The notes beneath the pieces are model-generated. The model was not told the DNA's origin, ran no database searches, and saw only the letters and a list, made by a program, of their open reading frames with translations. This document shows positions 1 through 5,151 of a stretch of DNA of 8,270 bases, piece by piece. This DNA is from an uncultured Lachnospiraceae bacterium. GTDB taxonomy: Bacteria; Bacillota; Clostridia; Lachnospirales; Lachnospiraceae. Made by a program: the position numbers and the translations under genes. Position 1 is the stretch's first letter. Every line of letters begins with the position of its first letter. The stretch spans positions 1-8,270 of the forward strand of contig CACZRA010000251.1 in assembly GCA_902783395.1 (NCBI GenBank), read 5' to 3'.

Positions 1-56
1 AAGCCCGACGGATTGCTCCGCTTCGCTTACGCAATCTCCGGAATAAAAGCCCGACG
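1..56 (-). repeat. Direct-repeated hairpin unit (46-bp period), runs off left edge
   Basis: The decamer AAGCCCGACG (plus strand) occurs at 1-10 and again at 47-56. Between them is a hairpin: arms GATTGC (11-16) and GCAATC (31-36) enclose GCTTCGC (20-26). On the transcribed minus strand that core reads GCGAAGC, a sequence known to form an unusually stable mini-hairpin with a GAA loop. Read on the minus strand, each unit is a hairpin followed by CGTCGGGCTT. This could be tandem terminator-like hairpins or a REP-like dispersed palindrome family. The second copy is cut by the window edge, so copy number is unknown. Confidence 0.55.
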
Positions 57-227
57 CATCTCTTCGTGACTTCGTCACTCTCGAGATGCTGCAGCCATTC
101 GCAACACACATCTCTCACTTTCGTTCGAGATGCTTTATTGCTCATGGCTGTATGCGTCTCTAAAGGTCATGCAAATCCCCGTGCAAGCACGGTCTTTGTA
201 TGACCTTTGAGACAGGGCTTTTATTCC
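40..227 (-). ncRNA. Candidate structured RNA / complex 3' UTR element of yicC
   Basis: This gene-free stretch is closed by a perfect 13-bp inverted repeat, 40-52 against 215-227. The repeat includes the yicC stop codon (221-223). Inside, on the minus strand, are three further stems. First, 200-213 with 156-170: 14 bp with one bulged base, itself enclosing CCGTGC/GCACGG (179-192). Second, 138-150 with 92-104: 7 bp, a symmetric GA/GA internal loop, then 4 bp, enclosing a smaller hairpin 109-132 with another GA/GA loop and a GAAA loop. Third, 83-89 with 56-62, enclosing GTGAC-GAA-GTCAC. The closing stem ends in GGGCUUUUAUU, so the whole may act as a multi-branched terminator. Alternatives are a dispersed palindromic repeat or a processed 3' RNA. 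The pairings are read directly from the sequence; any function is inference and no known RNA family is recognised. Confidence 0.35.
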
Positions 228-1105
228 ACGTTTTGGATCTGTTCTCTTATTTTTTCTATTATAGTCTTGAGCTCGATGGCTTTGTCGGTGAGGGCGAGGT
301 CACCGGATTTGGAGAGGGTGGTATTTGCCTCCCTGTTCATCTCCTGGGCAATAAAATCGAGCTTCCTGCCGCAGGCCCCGCCTTCTTTAAGCGCATCCTG
401 CATCGCCTTCACATGGCTCTTGAGTCTGACTGTCTCTTCATCCACGCATATCTTGTCGGCATATATCGTGACCTCGGTAACGATGCGTGCCTCATCTGCC
501 TTCACATCGAGGGTCTCGAGAATGTCGCGGAGCTTTTCTTCCAGCTTCTTTCTGTATTCCACCACTATCTCGGGAGAATGGCTTTCTATAAATTCAACAT
601 ATCCGGCCATTTCGTCCAGCTTTTTCAGCAGATCCTCACGGAGGTTCTCTCCCTCCTTTTCCCTTGCGGCGACAAAATTCTCACAGGCAAGCCTCACGGC
701 TTTTTCGAGCGCTCCCCAGAGCTCATCTTCGTCCGCTTCGACATCCTCCATGGTAAAGACATCGGGAAATCTCGCAAGAACAGAGAGACGGATATCATTG
801 GGAACACCGAATTCATCTCCCATTTCCTTCAGATATTTCATGTACTCATGGGCGAGAGCGGAATTGTATTTGACGATCTCCGAGGCTTCATTATAATCCT
901 CATAGGTCACGAATACATCGACCTTGCCGCGCTCCATGTATTCCTTCATCACATTTCTGATATTCGCTTCAAAAAGCGAAAGTTTTTTCGGAAGCTTCAC
1001 CGAAGCCTCCAGATATCTGTGATTCACGGCTTTTATCTCTACCGTGAATTTCCTGTTGTTTTCCGTGACTTCGCCCCTACCGAAGCCCGTCATGCTCTTT
1101 ATCAT
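221..1105 (-). CDS. yicC: YicC/YloC-family endoribonuclease
   Basis: The protein has 294 residues, the usual length for the family. It opens with the hallmark SMTGFGR (residues 4-10), followed by EIKAVNHRYLE (23-33). It ends with the other family signature, EMNREANT followed by LSKSGD (255-269), and a charged helix. E. coli YicC and B. subtilis YloC are cytoplasmic endoribonucleases; YicC has been linked to small-RNA decay. The ATG at 1103-1105 is preceded by AGGGGGA at a normal distance, and the N-terminal hallmark confirms the start. It has its own promoter (1206-1234) and a leader of roughly 95 bases. In many Firmicutes remA, gmk and rpoZ follow this gene; here a structured gene-free region follows instead. 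The stop codon lies inside a 13-bp inverted repeat (see 40-227). The family assignment is secure; the RNA target is unknown. Confidence 0.95.
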   Translation of the reverse strand: MIKSMTGFGRGEVTENNRKFTVEIKAVNHRYLEASVKLPKKLSLFEANIRNVMKEYMERGKVDVFVTYEDYNEASEIVKYNSALAHEYMKYLKEMGDEFGVPNDIRLSVLARFPDVFTMEDVEADEDELWGALEKAVRLACENFVAAREKEGENLREDLLKKLDEMAGYVEFIESHSPEIVVEYRKKLEEKLRDILETLDVKADEARIVTEVTIYADKICVDEETVRLKSHVKAMQDALKEGGACGRKLDFIAQEMNREANTTLSKSGDLALTDKAIELKTIIEKIREQIQNVE

Positions 1106-1205
1106 CTGTCCCCCTGCCCCGTAAATCCTTTCCTTCTGACCTTATACCCAAAGCGACGCATGGCCGCATGGTTGTGTGGTGTATATTGCTTTTGGCGTTT
1201 GTATC

Positions 1206-1234
1206 ATCATAACATTATATGTTTTCTATGGCAA
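1206..1234 (-). promoter_or_regulatory. Probable sigma-A promoter for yicC
   Basis: On the minus strand TTGCCA (1234-1229), five of six matches to the -35 consensus, is followed after exactly 17 bases by TATGAT (1211-1206), five of six matches to the -10 consensus. Initiation would fall near 1199. The -35 box sits in the 3' arm of the hairpin that follows the upstream lipoprotein gene. A nearby TATAAT (1220-1215) lacks a good -35 at the right distance. Confidence 0.65.
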
Positions 1235-1258
1235 AAACTGCAGGCCGGCTGCTTTGCC
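1230..1258 (-). terminator. Possible weak terminator after the lipoprotein gene
   Basis: Inverted repeats GGCAAA (1230-1235) and TTTGCC (1253-1258) flank GCAG/CTGC (1240-1243 with 1249-1252). Together they make a 10-bp stem with a four-base bulge and a five-base loop, about 48 bases beyond the lipoprotein stop. On the minus strand the short inner hairpin is followed by AGTTTTTG. The U-run partly belongs to the outer stem, so efficiency is doubtful. Confidence 0.4.
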
Positions 1259-1305
1259 TTAAATATTCCCTTCCACCAAACGTATCCCGGCAGTTTCAGA
1301 TCCTT

Positions 1306-2232
1306 TTATTGTCCGAAGATGCTGTCTGTGAGGGCCGTGTTCTTTTTATTCCCGGAATCCCCGGAATCTCCGGAATCATCCGCATCGGCTGAGTTTCCTG
1401 AATCTCCCTGATCAGACTTCATAAAGGTCATCACGGTATCTCCGTCGGGGATCACGAGATATTCATTCGCAAAGGAGTAGGTGTACTCCTCCTCTCCGTC
1501 CTCCCCCTCGGGAACCGTGATCTTGCCGTTGCCCCACGTCATTTCGAAGACATGATCACCGAGCTTTACCGTACCGGTACCGTCGGTCTTCATTTGCACA
1601 TAGCCTGTTATACCCTTCTCTTCCAGGTCCGAGGGCATATAGGTCTTTCCGTCCTGAACTATCATATAGAGATCATAGCTTCCTCCCTCACCGTCATCCA
1701 GCTTGCCGAGGGATCCCGAAATATTGGCTGCACCGGCATCGTCATCCGCATCTTTGGCGTCGTCTTTATCCTTATCGTCGTCCTTATCGTTATCTTCATC
1801 GTTATCTTTACTGCTGTCATCATCTTTTTCATCATCATCTGCGGAAGCTGATGTGCCTGCATCATACTCGTCATTAACGAGAGTAAGGGTTACTCCCGAC
1901 CCCAGGACGTCCTCAAGCACCATCACTCCGTCCTTAAGGGTACCGTCAAGCTCGGCTCCGCCGCCCTCGGCATGGAATTTGTCACCCTCCAGCTCCCACT
2001 TGATGCTGTAGTCATCACCGTCACAGTGGGCTTTTCCTTTTCCCTTTTTCTTAAGCTCGATACTGAAGCCGTCCCCGAAGATATCTCCCACACTCATTTC
2101 GATCCCCATGGATTCACCTGTCCTGGCTTCATACACTCCGAGGTTGGGATCGTCTGCCGTATCCTTCCCTCCGCATGCAGTCAGTGTGAGCATGAGTACC
2201 AGCATTGAAAGCAATGTGATTATTTTTTTCAT
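1306..2232 (-). CDS. Secreted lipoprotein with duplicated beta domain and acidic linker
   Basis: No named family is recognised. The chosen start is the ATG at 2230-2232 (308 residues). It gives a classic signal MKKIITLL...LTAC with the lipidated Cys at residue 20, and AGGGGG lies six bases upstream. An in-frame ATG two codons earlier touches that ribosome site and is less likely. The first beta-rich domain spans about 30-120. Next is a low-complexity Asp/Lys/Glu linker (132-165, about 20 of 34 residues Asp), then a second beta-rich domain (about 172-272), and a Ser/Asp/Gly tail (276-294). The two domains align by eye: a K..G.G...D(Y/F).(I/M).W...GK pattern occurs at about 60-85 and 213-238, and both end in a V/I-rich strand. 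This suggests internal duplication. The protein is probably anchored to the outer face of the membrane. It follows metI by about 80 bases with no clear promoter, so co-transcription with the methionine importer is possible, but a role there is unproven. Confidence 0.85.
   Translation of the reverse strand: MKKIITLLSMLVLMLTLTACGGKDTADDPNLGVYEARTGESMGIEMSVGDIFGDGFSIELKKKGKGKAHCDGDDYSIKWELEGDKFHAEGGGAELDGTLKDGVMVLEDVLGSGVTLTLVNDEYDAGTSASADDDEKDDDSSKDNDEDNDKDDDKDKDDAKDADDDAGAANISGSLGKLDDGEGGSYDLYMIVQDGKTYMPSDLEEKGITGYVQMKTDGTGTVKLGDHVFEMTWGNGKITVPEGEDGEEEYTYSFANEYLVIPDGDTVMTFMKSDQGDSGNSADADDSGDSGDSGNKKNTALTDSIFGQ
1352..1378 (-). repeat. Three 9-bp tandem repeats encoding Asp-Ser-Gly
   Basis: CCGGAATCN occurs three times in tandem on the plus strand, at 1352-1360, 1361-1369 and 1370-1378, differing only in the last base. 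In the lipoprotein frame each copy encodes Asp-Ser-Gly. Near-identical nine-base units keep the frame, so copy number can change by slippage without breaking the gene. Confidence 0.8.
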
Positions 2233-2310
2233 TTCCATCCCCCTTTTATTTTTGTGAGGCGCCTTATCGGCGGCAATCCTTTTGTATTATTTGTGGGCGC
2301 ACCGGGCGCA

Positions 2311-2973
2311 TCAGCTTCTTCTTCTGTCCAGATCTTTGGATATCTTCATGCCGAGAACCTGGAACATCTGCACGAGAAGCACCAGGATGATAACGCAGGG
2401 CCAGAGGATATTGGGCTGCCATCTGTTGTAGCCGTACCTTATCGCTATGGCTCCCAGGCCTCCTCCTCCCACGGCTCCCGCCATCGCGGAATATCCGAGT
2501 ATGGTCCCGAAGGCTATCGTGACTCCCACGAGAAGCGAGGTTCTGGCTTCCGCAAGAAGAACATTCCATATGATCTTGAAGGTTCCGGCTCCCAGCGACT
2601 GAGCCGCTTCGATAACACCGTGATCCACCTCCTTGAGCGATGACTCCACCATACGTCCGATGAAGGGCGCCGCCGCGATCACCAGCGGAACTATGGTGGC
2701 AGCCGTACCGTAGCTCTTTCCGACTATCGCCCTTGTAAGAGGAATAAGAACCACGAGAAGGATGATGAACGGTACGCTCCTTAAGATATTGGTCACCACG
2801 TCAAGCACCTTGTATAGCATGGGATGCGGCTTTATCCCGTCACTGTCTGTGACGGCAAGCAGCACGCCCAGAGGAAGCCCCAGGACGTATCCGAAAAACG
2901 TAGAAACAAAGACTATGACCGCTGTCTCCCACAAGCCCTGAAGGATCATCAGGAGTTCCTGTTCAGTCCACAT
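2311..2973 (-). CDS. metI: Methionine ABC importer permease MetI
   Basis: The protein has 220 residues, normal for MetI (about 217). Hydrophobic segments lie at about 16-42, 56-80, 90-105, 145-170 and 188-208, as expected for the five-helix permease. The cytoplasmic coupling loop carries the EAA motif (EAAQSLGAG, residues 122-130), which contacts the ATPase. Downstream is the glycine-rich AGAVGGGGLG (165-174) typical of MetI. MetI forms the inner-membrane channel for L- and D-methionine with a MetN dimer. The ATG at 2971-2973 overlaps the end of metN by 11 bases. Its ribosome site GGAGGAGG sits six bases upstream, inside metN, which suggests translational coupling. No strong terminator follows. 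Confidence 0.95.
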   Translation of the reverse strand: MWTEQELLMILQGLWETAVIVFVSTFFGYVLGLPLGVLLAVTDSDGIKPHPMLYKVLDVVTNILRSVPFIILLVVLIPLTRAIVGKSYGTAATIVPLVIAAAPFIGRMVESSLKEVDHGVIEAAQSLGAGTFKIIWNVLLAEARTSLLVGVTIAFGTILGYSAMAGAVGGGGLGAIAIRYGYNRWQPNILWPCVIILVLLVQMFQVLGMKISKDLDRRRS

Positions 2974-3973
2974 AGTTTACCTCCTCCGCGCCGAGATTTT
3001 TTTCCTTGAAATACTGCACCATCTTGTTGGCTATCTCCTCATTATCGGGAAGCTGCAGGATCATTTCTCCCTCTGCATTCCCGTTTATGGTCTGGGTATT
3101 GGCATAAAGTATATTTATCGGAGTACGAAGCTCCAGCACTATGTTGCCGAGTATTGGTTCGAAAGCGCTCTTCCCGTCAAAGACCACCCTTATCTGCCTG
3201 CTCGAATGCATCCTTCTGATATGGGCACTCCCTGAGAATACGAGCTTCTTTGCCTCCTCCGTCTTAGGCTTGCGGAAGAGCTCCTCCACGCTTCCTTCCT
3301 CCACCTTCCTTCCGTGGTCGAGGACCGCGACCTTGTTGCAGATCTCCTGTACGACACTCATCTCATGGGTTATGACTACGACCGTGATACCCATGTCTCT
3401 GTTTATATTCTTGATAAGGGAAAGAATGGATTTGGTGGTCTGCGGATCAAGGGCGGATGTTGCCTCGTCACAGAGAAGTATCTTGGGATCCGAAGCAAGT
3501 ACCCTTGCTATGGCCACTCTCTGCTTCTGTCCGCCGGACAGCTGCGCCGGATAGGCCGCCGCCTTTTCGGCAAGTCCGACTATCTCAAGGTATTTCCCGG
3601 CCTTTTCTCTCGCGCTTTTTTTCTTCTCACCGGCTATCTCCAGCGGAAAAGCGACGTTATCGAGTACATTTCTCTGCATCAGCAGGTTGAAATGCTGGAA
3701 GATCATGCCTATCTCACGCCTTACGACAGAGAGCTCTCTGTTCGTGAGCATCAGCATATCCCTGCCGTCTACGTATACTTTTCCTTCCGTCGGTCTCTCG
3801 AGAAGATTCAGGCATCTTACCAGTGTTGATTTTCCGGCTCCCGAAAGCCCGATGATACCGAAGATGTCGCCCTTTTCTATTTCAAGATCGATGTTCCTTA
3901 CCGCCTCGACCTCTCCGCTGCCCGAAACAAATGTCTTGCTCATGTTCTCGAGCTTAATCATTATCTCTCCCAT
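2963..3973 (-). CDS. metN: Methionine ABC importer ATPase MetN
   Basis: The protein has 336 residues with every ABC ATPase motif: Walker A GLSGAGKST (42-50), Q-loop Gln93 in IFQHFNLL, signature LSGGQ (145-149), Walker B ILLCDE (165-170), D-loop SALD, and switch His203. The C-terminal part (about 255-330) matches the NIL/ACT-like regulatory domain of MetN, which binds methionine and mediates trans-inhibition in characterised homologues. Two starts are possible. The ATG at 3971-3973 (MGEIMIKLEN) has AGGGGGAG upstream. The ATG at 3959-3961 (MIKLENMSKTF, the usual MetN beginning) has GGGAG five bases upstream. The longer form is listed; the shorter is equally plausible. The gene is preceded by a structured leader and a probable promoter of its own. 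Confidence 0.96.
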   Translation of the reverse strand: MGEIMIKLENMSKTFVSGSGEVEAVRNIDLEIEKGDIFGIIGLSGAGKSTLVRCLNLLERPTEGKVYVDGRDMLMLTNRELSVVRREIGMIFQHFNLLMQRNVLDNVAFPLEIAGEKKKSAREKAGKYLEIVGLAEKAAAYPAQLSGGQKQRVAIARVLASDPKILLCDEATSALDPQTTKSILSLIKNINRDMGITVVVITHEMSVVQEICNKVAVLDHGRKVEEGSVEELFRKPKTEEAKKLVFSGSAHIRRMHSSRQIRVVFDGKSAFEPILGNIVLELRTPINILYANTQTINGNAEGEMILQLPDNEEIANKMVQYFKEKNLGAEEVNYVD

Positions 3974-4114
3974 ATGCTCCCCCTGTATGCAGGATCCTAT
4001 GACTTCCTGCGCGATACCTGATCAGATTCGCTTATTGATCATCCGATAAAAATCAACAATCTATGCGGCTTCCGTCAGGATCATAGAACATTGTCATTTT
4101 TAAGCATCATTAAA
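3974..4114 (-). promoter_or_regulatory. Structured metN leader, candidate cis-regulatory RNA
   Basis: This roughly 140-base gene-free leader holds three inverted repeats. First, 4056-4065 pairs with 4082-4094: ten pairs with a three-base bulge, enclosing CGG/CCG. Second, TGATCA at 4019-4024 pairs with TGATCA at 4036-4041. Third, at the ribosome site, the minus-strand sequence CCTG (3993-3990) can pair with CAGG (3985-3982), which overlaps the start of the AGGGGGAG ribosome site. The same bases within 3989-3994 can instead pair with 4005-4010 (six pairs). Mutually exclusive pairing around a ribosome site is the usual design of a translational switch. The S-box core (kink-turn GAUGA plus GGCAACC) and the T-box sequence are not present. 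The pairings are seen; regulation is inference. Confidence 0.35.
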
Positions 4115-4120
4115 CAATAA

Positions 4121-4149
4121 ATGATAGCATTTTTGCCATATTATGAAAA
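4121..4149 (-). promoter_or_regulatory. Probable promoter for metNI
   Basis: On the minus strand TTTTCA (4149-4144), four of six matches to the -35 consensus, is followed after 17 bases by TATCAT (4126-4121), five of six matches to the -10. A TG one base upstream of the -10 makes it an extended -10 element. It starts within the U-tract of the metQ terminator, so metNI could be transcribed even when metQ transcripts end there. Confidence 0.5.
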
Positions 4150-4177
4150 GCCCGCAGCGATCATCATCGCCGCAGGC
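4146..4177 (-). terminator. Intrinsic terminator after metQ
   Basis: A 12-bp stem (4150-4161 with 4166-4177, two G-U wobbles) closes a four-base loop. On the minus strand it is followed by UUUUCAUAAU. It lies about 38 bases past the metQ stop. Because metN lies further downstream on the same strand, this terminator is inside the operon and would set the ratio of metQ to metNI transcripts. Confidence 0.8.
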
Positions 4178-4192
4178 CCTGAACTTATAATT

Positions 4193-4220
4193 ATCAATTG
4201 TCAATTATCAATTATCAATT
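4193..4220 (-). repeat. Four tandem AATTGAT heptamers spanning the metQ stop
   Basis: On the plus strand ATCAATT repeats at 4193-4199, 4200-4206 (first base G), 4207-4213 and 4214-4220, with a decayed half copy before it. The unit covering 4214-4220 contains the metQ stop codon (TGA, 4215-4217), so the repeat supplies the end of the gene. Seven-base units shift frame with each copy, but TGA and TAA recur on the minus strand, so termination would survive changes in copy number. Confidence 0.85.
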
Positions 4221-5039
4221 CTTATACGGTACCACCGCTCCGTCATAGGTATCTTCTATGAACTGGACGACCTCATCAGACTTGAGCGTATCGACCAGAG
4301 CCTTGATCTTATCGTCTTTTTCATGCCCCTGCTTTACGGCGATGACGTTCACATAGGTTGCTGCAGCTTCGGAATTCTGAGCCTCGTAAGCAAGCGAATC
4401 CTTTCCTACGGAAAGCCCGGCCTCAAGCGCATAGTTACCGTTAAGCACAACAAAGGCAGCGTCGGGGATGGCATCCTTAACGCTCTCTGCCGCGAGCTCA
4501 ACGATCTTTATCTTTTTATTGTAGGAGACGATATCATTTACCGTAGCCGTAAGTCCCGCATCCTCCTTGATCGTGATGATACCGTTTGCCTCAAGGAGAA
4601 GCAGCGCCCTTGCTTCATTTGTCGTATCGTTGGGAACCGCTATCTCATCCCCGTCGGCAAGCTCTGAAAGATTCGATTTTGTTCCCGCATAGATGCCGAA
4701 AGGCTCATAGTGTATACCACCTGCATTCACAAGGTGGGTACCCTGCTCCTCATTGAACTCATTCAGGTAAGGGATATGCTGGAAGTAATTCGCGTCGAAT
4801 TCCTCACTTTCGACCACGTTGTTGGGCTGAACATAATCATCAAAAATAGTTATCTCGAGATCATAGCCCTTTTCCTTAAGGAGAGGCTTTGCCTGCTCAA
4901 GTATCTCAGCATGAGGAGTTGCGCTCGCCGCTATTTTTATCGTCTTGCTGTCTCCTGAAGCAGCCTTCAGGCCCCCGCATCCGGTAAGCGCAGATGCCGC
5001 AAGTATTCCCGTCAGTATCAGTGCGATTGTCTTTTTCAT
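4215..5039 (-). CDS. metQ: Methionine-binding lipoprotein MetQ
   Basis: From the ATG at 5037-5039 the protein has 274 residues, standard for the NlpA/MetQ family. It begins with a lipoprotein signal (MKKTIALILTG...) with lipobox LTGC and the lipidated Cys21. The mature part has the family pattern: KIAASATPHAEILE near the start, then DYVQPN, FDANYFQHIPYL, an AVPNDTTNEARALLLLE segment, and a C-terminal IEDTYDGAVVPYKN. It captures methionine outside the membrane for MetNI. The open frame extends to a GTG at 5055-5057, but those six extra codons are the ribosome site itself (AAAGGAGG, 5047-5054, seven bases from the ATG), so the ATG is the real start. The promoter is at 5108-5137; a terminator follows at 4146-4177. 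Confidence 0.95.
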   Translation of the reverse strand: MKKTIALILTGILAASALTGCGGLKAASGDSKTIKIAASATPHAEILEQAKPLLKEKGYDLEITIFDDYVQPNNVVESEEFDANYFQHIPYLNEFNEEQGTHLVNAGGIHYEPFGIYAGTKSNLSELADGDEIAVPNDTTNEARALLLLEANGIITIKEDAGLTATVNDIVSYNKKIKIVELAAESVKDAIPDAAFVVLNGNYALEAGLSVGKDSLAYEAQNSEAAATYVNVIAVKQGHEKDDKIKALVDTLKSDEVVQFIEDTYDGAVVPYKN

Positions 5040-5107
5040 AAATAAACCTCCTTTCACGTATTCCTACCATTTTTATCTGAATAATAGGTCATATGTGATT
5101 CCAATGT

Positions 5108-5137
5108 AATATATAATTATAATACTCATGTTGTCAA
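5108..5137 (-). promoter_or_regulatory. Probable sigma-A promoter for metQ
   Basis: On the minus strand a perfect TTGACA (5137-5132) is followed by an AT-rich run. TATATT (5113-5108) lies 18 bases away, or TATATA (5115-5110) 16 bases away. A leader of about 60 bases with no obvious riboswitch separates it from the ATG. The inverted repeat GTCAA (5133-5137) / TTGAC (5147-5151) overlaps the -35 box and could be an operator, though five-base arms are weak evidence. Confidence 0.65.
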
Positions 5138-5151
5138 GTGGTGTTTTTGAC

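Noticed and set aside
40..227. MITE or insertion-sequence remnant with 13-bp terminal inverted repeats
   Set aside because: No target-site duplication flanks the repeats and one arm encodes the last codons of yicC; internal stems suggest RNA structure, although a palindromic repeat origin cannot be excluded.
1102..1161. A 19-codon upstream ORF whose stop overlaps the yicC start (ATGA)
   Set aside because: No ribosome site precedes its ATG and its composition is not protein-like; the overlap is probably chance.
200..1411. Long plus-strand reading frame of 403 codons opposite yicC
   Set aside because: It covers yicC antisense and crosses its promoter; yicC has clear family signatures, so this frame is a shadow.
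1738..1860. Low-complexity GAT/GAC run in the lipoprotein considered as a CRISPR-like or satellite array
   Set aside because: No regular repeat-spacer period; it is simply Asp/Lys codons in a linker.
3974..4114. SAM riboswitch or T-box in front of metN
   Set aside because: The S-box core motifs are absent. The only T-box resemblance is GGTATCGCG around 4011-4018, which lacks the UGG needed to pair with the tRNA end, and the leader is too short.
5040..5057. GTG start for metQ giving six extra residues
   Set aside because: Those codons are the AAAGGAGG ribosome site of the ATG at 5037-5039, which begins a standard lipoprotein signal.
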